From: Nocardiopsis gilva YIM 90087
GTDB lineage: Bacteria; Actinomycetota; Actinomycetes; Streptosporangiales; Streptosporangiaceae
Direction of reading: 5' to 3'
Length of the DNA stretch: 64,000 nt
NCBI RefSeq assembly: GCF_002263495.1
Contig: NZ_CP022753.1
Location: forward strand, 1,922,001-1,986,000
Shown one piece after another: positions 8,537 to 18,050 of the stretch. Position numbers and translations under genes: made by a program. The first letter of the stretch is position 1. Each line of letters begins with the position of its first letter. Below the pieces are notes generated by a model. The model made no database searches, had not been told where the DNA came from, and was given only the letters and a program-made list of their open reading frames with translations.

Positions 8537-9613
8537 ATGCCCCTGCTCACCGTGGACGATCTGTCGGTCACCTTCTCCGGCCGCGGACGGCGCGACGTAC
8601 GGGCGGTGGACCAGGTGTCGTTCACCCTTGACGAGGGACAGGTCGTCGGGCTGGTCGGGGAGTCCGGGTGCGGCAAAAGCGTCACCTCCCTCGCCTTGAT
8701 GGGGCTGCTGCCGCGGCAGGGCGTCACCGTCGCGGGCCGTGCCCTGTTCGACGCGGGCGGCGCGCCCGACGACCGGTCCGCCCAGGGCACGGTCGACCTG
8801 CTCGCGCTGGACCCCGAGCGGATGCGCGACCTGCGCGGTGCCCAGCTGGCCATGGTCTTCCAGGACCCGCTGTCGTCGCTCAACCCGGTGGTGCCCATCG
8901 GCCTGCAGGTCACCGAGATCCTCACCCGCCACCGGGGGCTGCGCCGCGCCGCCGCCCGCACCGAGGCCGCCGAGCTGCTGCAGCGCGTGGGCATCCCCGA
9001 CCCCGCCCGGCGGCTCCGGGAGTACCCGCACGAACTGTCGGGAGGCATGCGGCAGCGCGCGCTGATCGCCATGGCGGTCGCCTGCCGCCCCCGGTTGATG
9101 ATCGCCGACGAGCCCACCACCGCCCTCGACGTCACCATCCAGGCGCAGATCCTGGAGCTGCTCAAGGACCTGGTTCACCAGGAGGGGACCGCCCTGCTGA
9201 TGATCACCCACGACCTGGGCGTGGTGGCCGGGCTGTGCGACGAGATCAATGTGCTCTACGCGGGAAAGGTGGTGGAGGGCGCGGCGCGGCGGCGCCTGTT
9301 CGCCGAGCCGACCCACCCCTACACCGTCGGCCTGCTGGGCTCGATCCCGCGGTTGAACGCGCCGCGGGAGGAACCCCTGACGCCGATTCGGGGGTCGGTG
9401 AACGACGACATCGCCTGGGCCGACGGCTGCGCGTTCGCGCCCCGCTGCGACTCCTACACCGCCGAGTGCTTGGGCGGGCCGCCGGAGCTGCGTGGGGGCG
9501 ACAAGGGGCACCGGTACCGCTGCGTCCACCCGGTCACCCACGGCCGGGACGCGGCCCGGGGGAGGCACCGGGCGTTCGGCGACGCCCCCACGAGGGAAGG
9601 AGAGCCCCGATGA
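8537..9613 (+). CDS. ABC importer ATP-binding protein, DppD/OppD type
   Basis: A 358-aa cytoplasmic ATPase. The Walker A GESGCGKS is near residue 42, the signature LSGGMRQRALIAMA is central, Walker B is LMIADEPTTALDV and the switch is ITHDLGVV. The C-terminal oligopeptide_HPY domain keeps THPYT and the cysteines CAFAPRC...C...C, which in this family can bind an Fe-S cluster or a metal. The ATG at 8537 begins 6 nt after the permease stop, and the gene ends in an ATGA overlap with the partner ATPase. Confidence 0.94.
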   Translation: MPLLTVDDLSVTFSGRGRRDVRAVDQVSFTLDEGQVVGLVGESGCGKSVTSLALMGLLPRQGVTVAGRALFDAGGAPDDRSAQGTVDLLALDPERMRDLRGAQLAMVFQDPLSSLNPVVPIGLQVTEILTRHRGLRRAAARTEAAELLQRVGIPDPARRLREYPHELSGGMRQRALIAMAVACRPRLMIADEPTTALDVTIQAQILELLKDLVHQEGTALLMITHDLGVVAGLCDEINVLYAGKVVEGAARRRLFAEPTHPYTVGLLGSIPRLNAPREEPLTPIRGSVNDDIAWADGCAFAPRCDSYTAECLGGPPELRGGDKGHRYRCVHPVTHGRDAARGRHRAFGDAPTREGEPR

Positions 9614-10674
9614 GCCCGACCGGGCGGGAGACCGCGGACGGTACGGACCTGCTGGAGATCGCCGGACTCAAGGTGCACTTCCCGATCCGCAGCGGCGTCC
9701 TCGTCGACCGGACGGTCGGGTACGTGTACGCGGTCGACGGCGTGTCGCTGGCGATCCGGCGCGGGAGTACCTACGGCCTGGTGGGCGAGTCGGGCTGCGG
9801 GAAGACCACGCTGGGCCGCGCGGTGCTGCGGCTGGTCGACATCACCGACGGGCGGGTGTGGCTGGACAACGTCGACCTGGCGCACATGCCCGCCGAGAAG
9901 ATGCGGCGTACGCGCCGCAGGGCGCAGATGGTCTTCCAGGACCCGCTGGGCAGCCTCAACCCACGGCAGAACGTCGAGTCGATCCTGCTGGAAGGGTTGA
10001 TCGCGCACGATATCGGGGGGGGTAGGGAGGGACGGCGGGCCACGGTCATCGAGGCGCTGGAGGCCGTGGGGCTGTCGAGCGCCGTCCTGTCGCGCTACCC
10101 ACACGAGTTCTCCGGCGGACAGCGCCAGCGCATCGGCATCGCCCGCGCGCTGGTGCTCGAACCCGACCTGGTCATCTGCGACGAGCCGGTGTCCGCGCTC
10201 GACGTGTCGATCCAGGCCCAGGTGCTGAACCTGCTGGAGGAGCTGCAACGGGCGCGCGGACTGACCTACCTGATCATCGCGCACGACCTGGCGGTGGTGC
10301 GGCACGTGAGCGACACGGTGGGCGTCATGTACCTGGGCGCCCTGGTCGAAGAGGCCGCCAGCGACACCCTCTACGCCACGCCGATGCACCCTTACACCCG
10401 TGCGCTGATGTCGGCGGTGCCCGTACCCGACCCGGACATGGAGGACGCCCGGGAACGCGTACTGCTGCCGGGGGACCTGCCCTCCCCGGCCGATCCACCG
10501 TCGGGATGCCGGTTCCACACCCGCTGCCCGTGGCGGCAGGAGGAGCGGTGCTCCACCGAGCGCCCGGCGCTGCGGACCGTGGCCGAGGGGCACAGGGTGG
10601 CCTGCCACTACGCGGAGGAGATCGCGGCGGGGGAGATCCAGCCCAGGACCGGCCGACACGCCAGCCGGGCCTGA
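9610..10674 (+). CDS. ABC importer ATP-binding protein, DppF/OppF type
   Basis: A 354-aa second ATPase, translationally coupled to the first by an ATGA overlap. It has Walker A GESGCGKT, signature FSGGQRQRIGIARAL, Walker B LVICDEPVSALDV and switch IAHDLAVVRHV, followed by the HPY domain with MHPYTRALM and CRFHTRCPW...C....C. It forms the heterodimeric motor with the preceding subunit and completes the importer. It ends 49 bp from the convergent GerW-like gene. Confidence 0.94.
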   Translation: MSPTGRETADGTDLLEIAGLKVHFPIRSGVLVDRTVGYVYAVDGVSLAIRRGSTYGLVGESGCGKTTLGRAVLRLVDITDGRVWLDNVDLAHMPAEKMRRTRRRAQMVFQDPLGSLNPRQNVESILLEGLIAHDIGGGREGRRATVIEALEAVGLSSAVLSRYPHEFSGGQRQRIGIARALVLEPDLVICDEPVSALDVSIQAQVLNLLEELQRARGLTYLIIAHDLAVVRHVSDTVGVMYLGALVEEAASDTLYATPMHPYTRALMSAVPVPDPDMEDARERVLLPGDLPSPADPPSGCRFHTRCPWRQEERCSTERPALRTVAEGHRVACHYAEEIAAGEIQPRTGRHASRA

Positions 10675-10723
10675 CGTGCGTTGAGCAGTCCACACCCGGC
10701 GTTCCGCCGACGAGCGGCGAAGC

Positions 10724-11143
10724 TCAGGCCGCGGAGCGCCGAAGAATGGTCCGGAGGGTCAGCACGGCGGTCGCACCCGCGATGGCGGCCAGCGGGACGA
10801 TGAGGGAACTCGCCGGGCGGCCGATCGACTTGAACGCCGCTGCACCGTCCTTGACCTCGATGTAGCCCACGGGTCCGGCCGTACCGAGTCCACCGGTCGT
10901 ACCGCCCTCGGCGCCACGCTCCCGGTTCCGCCCATTTCCGGCCCCGGCGCCGCCGCCGACCCCGAACCGGATCCGGGCGACCGGGATGACCGTCACCCCG
11001 TCACACTCGATCGGGTCACCGAAGACGGCGGACACCGACGCCGTGCCACCCAGTCGCGCGTTCACCCGGTCCAGCCACGCGATCGCTGGAGCGGCCCCTC
11101 GCTGCCCCGCCCCGCCGTTAACAGGTGCATCGAGCTCGTTCAC
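10724..11143 (-). CDS. GerW/YtfJ-family protein
   Basis: A 139-aa protein with the GerW (spore YtfJ) pattern: ASVSAVFGDPIECDGVTVIPVARIRFGVGGG, a glycine-rich loop, then the VGYIEVKDGAAAFKSI strand. Unlike the spore-former proteins it ends in a hydrophobic segment (SLIVPLAAIAGATAVLTL) and a basic tail, so it is probably tail-anchored in the membrane. In Bacillus the family is linked to spore germination. In actinomycetes it is widespread and its role is unclear. The longer glycine-rich insert (GAGAGNGRNRERGAEGG) is low complexity. It converges on the importer operon. Confidence 0.82.
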   Translation of the reverse strand: MNELDAPVNGGAGQRGAAPAIAWLDRVNARLGGTASVSAVFGDPIECDGVTVIPVARIRFGVGGGAGAGNGRNRERGAEGGTTGGLGTAGPVGYIEVKDGAAAFKSIGRPASSLIVPLAAIAGATAVLTLRTILRRSAA

Positions 11144-11417
11144 GGCAGTCTCCTTCTGCAGGGGTGGTCGACCAGCGCGAGGCAGCCCGGTGAGCGGTCC
11201 GTGCCCCGGTGCTCAGCCCGCGTCCGCCCATCGTCCCATTTGGGAAGGCCCAGCGATGCCGCCGCCTTCCGCTCGGCCTCCCCCGACACGCACCCCTCCC
11301 GTGGGTTGCGTTCGTCCTGGACAACCACACGACCGCGACGTGCGTCCACACTGGTGATCTCCGGGCCCTACGCAATACATCCCCCATATCCCCCATTCGG
11401 TCCGGAGAAGAACAAAG

Positions 11418-12809
11418 GTGGTGCCCATGCCCGGGATCCCCGCGATCCTTCGACCGGCCGCCGCGACCGGTGTGCTCGCCCTCTCGGCGTTCGTTGGGGC
11501 AGCAGCCCCGGCCACCGCCGATACCTGCGTCCCTCCTACAGCGGACGGCAGCGTGCCCGAGCTGTCCCACGAGGAACTGCTCGCAGCCCTCGACTGCCCG
11601 GGGGACCTGTCGGACACGCTGGCGGAGGCCACTCGTGGCCCGGATCCCGTCTACGTGCATCCGTACCTGACCGCGCTCTACCCGGATCTCACCCCTGAGC
11701 AAGTCGGGGCGTCGTTCGACGGCCAGTTCCAGATCGCCGTCATCCCCTCCGATGTCGCGTCCGCCCCCGAGCTCGCCGAGCGGATGCGGCAGCAGCTCAG
11801 CGACCACGGGCTGGCCCTCGTGTTCGAATGGCGCGGAAACCACCGTTTCTCCCTCGGCATCGCCGCCGGGGCCGCGAGAAGCCACAGCTGGCAGTCGCGT
11901 CGGCATGTGGTCAACGACGAGGTCGAGGTCGGACAGATCACCCCGACACTCAAGACGCTGGCGCTGCCCTTCGAGAAGGCGCTCGACACGGCGGGCAAGC
12001 AGCTGCGACACCAGCACGTCTACTTCGGCCACGCCTCCGAGGAGACGTGGCCCCACACCCCCGACTACTTCGTGCACGCCAACGAGAGCCTCACCGACCT
12101 CGAAGCGCCCGTCCGCGTGGCATTCCTCCCGGAGGCCGCCGTCACCTACGTCACGCGCGACACCCCGGGCAAGGCGCTCGGCGACGCCGCCGCGATGGTC
12201 CGCGCGGCGGGCAAGATCGACGAGCCCGTCGTCGTGTACCTGGTCAACGCGCGGGGCGAGGTAACCGGAGCCTCCACGAGCGGCGCGATCCCCACCCTGA
12301 TCCCGGGTACCGGCGAGGCCGAGCTGGCGCAGCGGGCCGTGTTCGCCGCCGACCACAACCCCTACTCCACACTGCAGTCCCTGGTCGCACGCCTCGGCGG
12401 GCCATCGGACATGCGCGGTTCGCAGCCGGTAACCACTCCCGCCAAGCAATGGAAGGTGTTCGGCGGGATCGCCGCCGGGTTGCTGGCCCTACTCGTCGGC
12501 TACTCGTTCCTGCTGCGGCGGGTCCGCCCGCGCGGGCGCCCAGCGGTCGCTCGGCAGGACGCGGCGGCACTCAACACACGGCGTGCGGCGGCGCAGGCGG
12601 CAGTCACCAGCCTCGGCGAACTCATCGCCGCCACCCCGGTGCCGGACACGGCCGAGGAGAACCACGAACTCCGCGCGATCCTCGCCGACTACCCGAAGCT
12701 CCGTGAATCAGTTGACCATGCCGCAACCACGGAACAGATCGCCGACGCGCTCGCCGCCGTGGCCGAAGCACAGTCCGCCGTGACGCGTCTGGCTACCGGC
12801 CGCCCCTGA
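11418..12809 (+). CDS. Exported membrane-anchored protein of unknown function
   Basis: A 463-aa protein with an N-terminal signal peptide (TGVLALSAFVGAAAPATA, cleavage after ATA), an extracytoplasmic domain of about 290 residues, one transmembrane helix near residue 350 (GIAAGLLALLVGYSFLL), then a basic stop-transfer (RRVRPRGR) and a helical cytoplasmic tail of about 100 residues. The outer domain has alternating strand/helix character (FQIAVIPSDVASAPELAERM, VAFLPEAAVTYV) but no motif I can name. The start is a GTG at 11418 or 11421 behind GGAGAAG; ATG 11427 is also possible. It is monocistronic, and 274 bp upstream hold no other gene. Confidence 0.78.
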   Translation: MVPMPGIPAILRPAAATGVLALSAFVGAAAPATADTCVPPTADGSVPELSHEELLAALDCPGDLSDTLAEATRGPDPVYVHPYLTALYPDLTPEQVGASFDGQFQIAVIPSDVASAPELAERMRQQLSDHGLALVFEWRGNHRFSLGIAAGAARSHSWQSRRHVVNDEVEVGQITPTLKTLALPFEKALDTAGKQLRHQHVYFGHASEETWPHTPDYFVHANESLTDLEAPVRVAFLPEAAVTYVTRDTPGKALGDAAAMVRAAGKIDEPVVVYLVNARGEVTGASTSGAIPTLIPGTGEAELAQRAVFAADHNPYSTLQSLVARLGGPSDMRGSQPVTTPAKQWKVFGGIAAGLLALLVGYSFLLRRVRPRGRPAVARQDAAALNTRRAAAQAAVTSLGELIAATPVPDTAEENHELRAILADYPKLRESVDHAATTEQIADALAAVAEAQSAVTRLATGRP

Positions 12810-12816
12810 GCCGTGA

Positions 12817-13842
12817 TCACTCGACTGCGCCACCCCGCGCCGCGACAGCCGCACCGATCCGCGCGATCGCGGCATCGATGTCGGCGTCACCGATCTCGAG
12901 GTGGACCACCAAGCGGATGAGATCGGGGCCGATCGCCACGCACCCGACACCCTGCTCGGCGAAGGCCGCCGCGTAGTCGTGAGCCTCGCTTGGGGCGGTT
13001 TCCACCAGGACCATGTTGGTCCGGGCCTCGGCGGCCAGGCCCGTCGTCGAGGTGATGCCCTTGGCCAGGCGTGCCGCCCGGCTGTGGTCATCGGCCAGAC
13101 GCTCGACGTTGTTGCGGAGCGCGTACAGCGCGCCCGCCGCGATGATCCCGGCCTGGCGCATCCCGCCGCCGAGTAGCTTGCGGGCGCGGCGGGCCCGCTG
13201 GATCGTGTCGGCATCGCCCGCCACCGCCGAACCGACGGGGGCACCCAGCCCCTTGGAGAAGCAGGTGGAGACCGTGTCGAAGCCTTCGGTCACCTCGGCG
13301 GGGGCGACACCCAGCGCCGCCGCAGCGTTCCACAGCCGCGCGCCGTCGAGGTGGGTACGCATGCCGTGGGAGTGGGCGAAGGCGGTGACCCGCCGCTGTT
13401 CGGACAGCGGGATGACCACGCCGGTGAAGGTGTTCTCCAGGCAGAGCAGGGCGGGGCGGGCGCGGTGCACGTCGTCGATCCCGGCGCTCCAGCGTTCGAG
13501 CAGCGCGGTGTCGGGAACCGCGTCGGGCGAGTCGAACGTTCGGGGCAGGACCCGCGCCAGGACCGAGCTGGCCCCCTGCTCGTTGCCGAGCAAGTGGCTG
13601 GTGGCGTGTGCCCAGATCTCCTCACCGCTGCGTGCCGAGACGTACACCGCGATCTGGTTGGCCATGTGGCCGGAGGGGACGTAGAGCGCCTGCTCCTTGC
13701 CGAGCAGTCGCGCGGTCTCCTCTTCGAGCGCGCGGATCGTGGGGTCTTCGCCGAAGACGTCGTCGCCGACCTCAGCCTCCGCCATGGCCCGTCGCATTTC
13801 GGGGGTGGGCTTGGTGACCGTATCCGAACGAAGGTCGATCAT
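12817..13842 (-). CDS. ltaE: Low-specificity L-threonine aldolase
   Basis: A 341-aa PLP-dependent fold-type I lyase that splits L-threonine/allo-threonine to glycine and acetaldehyde. The N-terminus [16 protein letters not shown]...[12 protein letters not shown] is diagnostic for the beta-eliminating lyase/threonine aldolase family. The cofactor lysine lies in [14 protein letters not shown], and the substrate/PLP region includes [15 protein letters not shown]. It has full family length. It lies 119 bp downstream of dhaL on the same strand and may be read through from the dha operon. The 3' end is 7 bp from the convergent membrane-protein gene. Confidence 0.93.
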   Translation of the reverse strand: MIDLRSDTVTKPTPEMRRAMAEAEVGDDVFGEDPTIRALEEETARLLGKEQALYVPSGHMANQIAVYVSARSGEEIWAHATSHLLGNEQGASSVLARVLPRTFDSPDAVPDTALLERWSAGIDDVHRARPALLCLENTFTGVVIPLSEQRRVTAFAHSHGMRTHLDGARLWNAAAALGVAPAEVTEGFDTVSTCFSKGLGAPVGSAVAGDADTIQRARRARKLLGGGMRQAGIIAAGALYALRNNVERLADDHSRAARLAKGITSTTGLAAEARTNMVLVETAPSEAHDYAAAFAEQGVGCVAIGPDLIRLVVHLEIGDADIDAAIARIGAAVAARGGAVE

Positions 13843-13961
13843 CGTGGGCTGTCCTTCCGGCGGCTCGGGTCCACTGCGTCGGCGGCATCACCCTAATGAG
13901 CGCAAGCCCGTGCCCGAGTCGTGGGGGCGTCCGAGCCGCTCCCGCGCTCGCCCCGCGCTTC

Positions 13962-14606
13962 TCACCCCTCGGCCCGCGTGCCCAGGACACCGGCGAGGGC
14001 TTCGAAGACCAGGGCGGTGGATGTCGCGCCGGGGTCCTGATGCCCGATGCTGCGCTCACCCAGGTACGACGCGCGCCCCTTGCGGGCGAGGAGGGGGATC
14101 GTCGCCTGCGCGCCCTCCTCGGCGGCGGTCGCGGCCGCGCGCGCCGCACCGAGGAGGTCTCCGCCGTCGCCCAGGGCCGCCGTGAACGCGTCCATCGCCG
14201 GGGCGTAGGCGTCGATGATCGTCTTGTCGCCGGTCTGGGCGCCGCCGAGTTTCTGTACGGCTTCCATCCCGTCGCGCAGAGCCTCGGCCAGGTCGTCCGC
14301 TGTCGCGGTGGTGCCGGTGAGGCGTTTTCCGGCCGCGCGGAAGATCGCGCCGTAGAGCGGTCCCGAGGCGCCGCCCACCGTGGAGATGAGGGTCCGGCCG
14401 GTCAGCACGAGCAGCTCACCCACGGTTGCGGGCTCCGTCCCGGCGAGCTTCTCGATGACGCCGGCGAAGCCACGCCGCATGTTGGTCCCGTGGTCGCCGT
14501 CGCCGATGGCCGCGTCCAGAGCGGAGAGCCGCTCCGCGTTGTCGTTCATGCTCGCGGCCGTCGCCTGGAGCCACGCGCGGGTGATCTCGATGTCCAAGGT
14601 GCTCAT
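13962..14606 (-). CDS. dhaL: Dihydroxyacetone kinase subunit DhaL
   Basis: The 214-aa ADP-binding subunit of the PTS-dependent dihydroxyacetone kinase. The start at 14606 ([13 protein letters not shown]) is chosen over an upstream frame extension because the conserved domain starts there. The nucleotide/magnesium site is visible as [18 protein letters not shown], with [14 protein letters not shown] and [13 protein letters not shown] further on. ADP stays bound and is rephosphorylated by DhaM. It is 53 nt downstream of dhaK and clearly co-transcribed. Confidence 0.95.
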   Translation of the reverse strand: MSTLDIEITRAWLQATAASMNDNAERLSALDAAIGDGDHGTNMRRGFAGVIEKLAGTEPATVGELLVLTGRTLISTVGGASGPLYGAIFRAAGKRLTGTTATADDLAEALRDGMEAVQKLGGAQTGDKTIIDAYAPAMDAFTAALGDGGDLLGAARAAATAAEEGAQATIPLLARKGRASYLGERSIGHQDPGATSTALVFEALAGVLGTRAEG

Positions 14607-14659
14607 CGCCGTTCCTCGTCCTGCCCCGTCTGTTCTTCGTCCCCTTGATTCCTTCGTCC

Positions 14660-15658
14660 TCAGACGCCCCACCGCAGTGCCGGGGTGCGTACCGGCGCGT
14701 CCCACAGCTCGATCATCCGGTCGTCGGCGTGGCAGACGGTCAGCGACGCCCCGGCCATGTCGAGGCTGGTGACGTAGTTGCCGACGAGGCTGCGGGCGAT
14801 GCGGACACCGCGCTCCTCCAGCCGCGTGCTCACCTCGCCGTAGAGGACGTAGAGCTCGATTAGGGGAGTGCCGCCCATGCCGTTGAGCATGACGATCGCG
14901 GGGGAGTCCGACGACGGCGGAAGGTCGTCCAGCACGGTCTCGACGAGCTCGGCGGCGAGGTCGCTCGCCGGGCGCATCTTCTCCCGGCTCCGGCCCGGCT
15001 CGCCGTGGATACCCACGCCGACCTCGATCTCGTCGGAGGGGAGGTCGAAGCCGGGCTTGCCCGTGGCCGGGGTGGTGCAGGCGGTGAGGGCGATGGCGAA
15101 CGAGCGCGAGGACGCGTTGACCCGGCGCCCGATGTCGGCCACGGCGGCCAGGTCGGCGCCCTGATCGGCCAGTGCGCCGGCGATCTTCTCGACGAACAGG
15201 GTCGCGCCGGTGCCGCGCCGTCCGGCGGTGAACGTGGAGTCCTGCACGGCGACGTCGTCGTTGACCAGCACGCTGGCGGTCTCCAGGCCGTCATCGGCGG
15301 CCAGTTCCGCGGCCATCTCGAAGTTCATGACGTCGCCGGTGTAGTTCTTCACGATGAAGAGGACGCCGAAGCCGGAGTCGACGGCGGAGGCGGCGCCGAG
15401 CATCTGGTCGGGCACGGGAGAGGTGAAGATCTCTCCGGGACAGGCGGCGTCCAACATGCCGGGGCCGACGAACCCGGCGTGCAGCGGCTCGTGGCCGGAC
15501 CCACCTCCGGAGACCAGGCCGACCTTTCCGGGGCGGGGTGCGTCCGCGCGCGTGACGAACCGCCGTTCGACGTCGACCGAGAGTTCGGGGTGGGCGGCGG
15601 CGACTCCGGTGAGGGCGTCGCGCAGGATGGTGTCGGGGCTGTTGACGAACTTCTTCAC
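14660..15658 (-). CDS. dhaK: Dihydroxyacetone kinase subunit DhaK
   Basis: A 332-aa substrate-binding subunit that holds dihydroxyacetone as a hemiaminal on a histidine. It shows GLVSGGGSGHEPLHAGFVG, VKNYTGDVMNFEMAAE, the catalytic-loop GVGIHGEPG, and MLNGMGGTPLIELYVLYGE. The length is typical for the PTS-type DhaK, with no fused kinase domain. It is the first gene of dhaK-dhaL, with dhaM transcribed divergently from a 230-bp intergenic region. Confidence 0.96.
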   Translation of the reverse strand: MKKFVNSPDTILRDALTGVAAAHPELSVDVERRFVTRADAPRPGKVGLVSGGGSGHEPLHAGFVGPGMLDAACPGEIFTSPVPDQMLGAASAVDSGFGVLFIVKNYTGDVMNFEMAAELAADDGLETASVLVNDDVAVQDSTFTAGRRGTGATLFVEKIAGALADQGADLAAVADIGRRVNASSRSFAIALTACTTPATGKPGFDLPSDEIEVGVGIHGEPGRSREKMRPASDLAAELVETVLDDLPPSSDSPAIVMLNGMGGTPLIELYVLYGEVSTRLEERGVRIARSLVGNYVTSLDMAGASLTVCHADDRMIELWDAPVRTPALRWGV

Positions 15659-15888
15659 GGCGCATACCTCCTGCTCGGACTCCGACCCGCCGTGGTCGGG
15701 TGGCAGGTAGGAGCGGACGGATGGAAGAGCGAGATCGGCTGATGGCCCGGTATGGGAAGTGTGGCGGAAAAGGTGGGAATGGGACAGGGGTGAACCGGCG
15801 TGATCGGGTACCGAAAATGACCTACCCGCTGATGCGCGGCCGGAACACCCCTTCCACGTCGGGAAACGCAGGGGTAGGGTCTGCTTCC

Positions 15889-16281
15889 ATGACAGCCAGG
15901 GTGGGCATCGTCCTCGTCTCGCACAGCGCCGACCTCGCCGCGGGAGTGGCGGCGATGATCGGCGAACTCGGCACCGAACACGTCGACATCGCGGTGGCCG
16001 GGGGAACAGACGACGGCGGGCTCGGCACGTCCTATGAGAAGGTGAGCGCGGCCATCGAGAAGGCGGGATCGGGCGCTGGCGTGGTCGTCCTGGCCGACCT
16101 CGGCAGCTCGGTGCTGACCACCAGGATGGTGCTGGAGGACGAGCCGAATCCCCAGGTGCGCCTGGTGGACGCGCCCTTCGTGGAGGGGGCGGTCGCGGCC
16201 AAGGTGGCCGCTGGCAGCGGCGCCGAGCTGTCCATGGTCGCCACCGCCGCCGAGGAAGCCCGCGACTTCCGCAAGCTCTGA
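15889..16281 (+). CDS. dhaM: Phosphoryl-transfer subunit DhaM (PTS EIIA-mannose type)
   Basis: A 130-aa protein that takes phosphate from the PTS (HPr) and passes it to ADP on DhaL. The start at 15889 (MTARVGIVLVSHSADLAAGV) follows GGGGTAGGG; a longer frame from 15700 has poor codon bias. The phosphorylated His is in VLVSHS, and LADLGSSVLTTRMVLE matches the EIIA-Man fold. It is the minimal single-domain form, without the fused HPr and EI domains of enterobacterial DhaM. It is divergent from dhaKL, so its dose can be set separately. Confidence 0.93.
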   Translation: MTARVGIVLVSHSADLAAGVAAMIGELGTEHVDIAVAGGTDDGGLGTSYEKVSAAIEKAGSGAGVVVLADLGSSVLTTRMVLEDEPNPQVRLVDAPFVEGAVAAKVAAGSGAELSMVATAAEEARDFRKL

Positions 16282-16348
16282 CCAGGGGCCTCTGCCACCC
16301 TTTCCCGCCCCTCCCTTCGCATCGTCCTCCCCGCTGGAAGGGCCCTTG

Positions 16349-16405
16349 CCGACGCCCGGTCCCGGCCCCCGTCCCCAGTCTGGGGAAGTCGGGGCCGGGC
16401 GTCGG
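16349..16405. terminator. Bidirectional terminator hairpin
   Basis: CCGACGCCCGG at 16349-16359 pairs with CCGGGCGTCGG at 16395-16405, with further GC-rich pairing inside the loop. It sits between the convergent dhaM and MFS genes. Confidence 0.6.
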
Positions 16406-16424
16406 AGACGCAGGGGCGCTGCAC

Positions 16425-17990
16425 TCACACCGTCGTCTTCATCTCGCTGACCTCGGCGTCCTCGGAGCTTTCGGTACGCGCGGTCGGCCGTCGGCCGAAC
16501 ACCAGGGGGAGCGCCGTCAGCGCGACTCCCAGCAGAGCGACCGCGGTGACGAAGTACAGGCCGGGCTGGAACTGCGCGAGCATCTGCTCTGCGGTGGCAC
16601 CGGAGGTGGCACCCTCGCCGGTGGCGTGGTCGACCGAGATGAGCGCCGTCGTGATGGCGAGCACCAGCGCGCCGCCAACCTGCCCCGAGGTCTGGACCAG
16701 ACCGGCCGCCAGGCCCTGTTCGTCATTGTCGACCCCGGCGGTGGCCTGGACGTTGATGGACGGGAAGCCCAGCGCGAAGCCGACGCCGAGCAGCAGGGCG
16801 GTCGGCAGGATCATCGTGGCGTAGACGGGGTCGGTGTCGACGCGCAGGAAGAGCAGGTACCCCGCCGACAGCGCGAGCAGCCCGACGGCGATGAGGCGCG
16901 GGGTGCCGATCCGGTCGATGAGGCGGTCGGAGAAGAACGCGCTGAGCGCGACCAGCAGTCCGGTGGGGAGCAGGGCCATCGCCATTTCGAGCGGGGTGCG
17001 GCCCAGCGCCTGCTGCAGGAAGAGGGTGAGGAGGAACTGGAAGCTCGCGAATGAGCCGAACAGGGCCATCATGGCGACGTTCGCGCGGACGAGGGAGCCG
17101 AGGCGCAGGATCCCGAGGCGCACGAGGGGGTGGGCGACGCGTCGCTCGGTCATGATGAACGCGGCGACGAGTGCCGCGGCCACGAGGAACAGGCCGATGG
17201 TCTGCGGGTGCAGCCAGCCGGTCTCCGGTGCCGTGACAACCGAGTAGACGAGGACCAGCATGGCGGACGTCGAGGTGATCGCGCCGAGCAGGTCGTAGCC
17301 GCCGGTGGCGTCGGGGCGGTCGCGGGGGATGAGGACGAAGCCGACGACGAGCGCGGCGATGGCGATCGGGACGGGGAAGAAGAAGGTCCAGCGCCAGCCG
17401 ATGCCGGTCATCAGGCCGCCGAAGATGAGCCCGGAGGAGAACCCGCTGGCTCCGAAGATGGTGTAGATGGACAGGGCGCGGTTGCGCTGTCGGCCTTCGG
17501 CGAAGGTCGTGGTGATGATCGATAGGCCGGTGGGAGCGGTGAAGGCGGCGGCAATGCCCTTGAGGAAGCGGCTGGCGATGAGCAGCGGTCCGCTGTCGAC
17601 CAGACCGCCGAGCAGGGAGGCGAGGGCGAAGGCGGCCAGGGCGATCAGGAACACCCTGCGCCGCCCGACCAGGTCGGCGGTGCGGCCGCCGAGGAGCAGC
17701 AGGCCGCCGAACCCGAGCACATAGCCGCTGACGACCCACTGCAGCTCGGCGGTGGCCAGGCCGAGTTCCGCGCCGATGGACGGCAGCGCCACACCGATCA
17801 TCGACACGTCGAGGGCGTCGAGGAACAGCGCGAGGCACAGGACGATGAGCAGTCCCCAGCGGCGGAGGGGCCAGCGCTGCGCATCCGAGGGGCCTCGGGA
17901 GGTGTCGGAAAGGGAGTGCGGAGGGGCAGGCGGGACGACAGATGTAGGCACGGTGGAAGTCACGAGCCGAGACATTACATGCTCGTGCAT
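16425..17990 (-). CDS. MFS drug efflux transporter, DHA2 (14-TM) family
   Basis: A proton-driven efflux pump of about 521 aa, probably for drugs or toxic metabolites. It has a polar lead of about 45 residues, then 14 predicted helices. Motif A is LLLLGGRTADLVGRRRVF, and the DHA2 N-terminal pattern is LDALDVSMIGVALPSIGAELGL...QWVVSGYVLGFG. Start uncertain: ATG at 17990 or 17975. Neither has a clear Shine-Dalgarno, and both lie inside the first MarR operator, so bound repressor would cover the start. It is divergent from the marR-like gene, a usual regulator-pump pair. Confidence 0.92.
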   Translation of the reverse strand: MHEHVMSRLVTSTVPTSVVPPAPPHSLSDTSRGPSDAQRWPLRRWGLLIVLCLALFLDALDVSMIGVALPSIGAELGLATAELQWVVSGYVLGFGGLLLLGGRTADLVGRRRVFLIALAAFALASLLGGLVDSGPLLIASRFLKGIAAAFTAPTGLSIITTTFAEGRQRNRALSIYTIFGASGFSSGLIFGGLMTGIGWRWTFFFPVPIAIAALVVGFVLIPRDRPDATGGYDLLGAITSTSAMLVLVYSVVTAPETGWLHPQTIGLFLVAAALVAAFIMTERRVAHPLVRLGILRLGSLVRANVAMMALFGSFASFQFLLTLFLQQALGRTPLEMAMALLPTGLLVALSAFFSDRLIDRIGTPRLIAVGLLALSAGYLLFLRVDTDPVYATMILPTALLLGVGFALGFPSINVQATAGVDNDEQGLAAGLVQTSGQVGGALVLAITTALISVDHATGEGATSGATAEQMLAQFQPGLYFVTAVALLGVALTALPLVFGRRPTARTESSEDAEVSEMKTTV

Positions 17991-18025
17991 CTAATGTCTA
18001 AGCATTAAATGCCCGTGCATAAGAT
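17974..18025. promoter_or_regulatory. Two tandem MarR operator palindromes
   Basis: Imperfect 22-bp palindromes lie at 17974-17995 and 18004-18025. Both have the core ATGC-n-CG-n-GCAT, flanked by ATTA and TAAT (the second copy ends AGAT). Their centres are 30 bp apart, about three helical turns. Copy 1 overlaps the MFS start. Copy 2 lies upstream of a TAGGCT -10-like element 7 nt before the MarR ATG, which suggests autoregulation and a leaderless marR mRNA. Confidence 0.7.
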
Positions 18026-18050
18026 GTTCCTGCATGTTAGGCTGCAGGCC

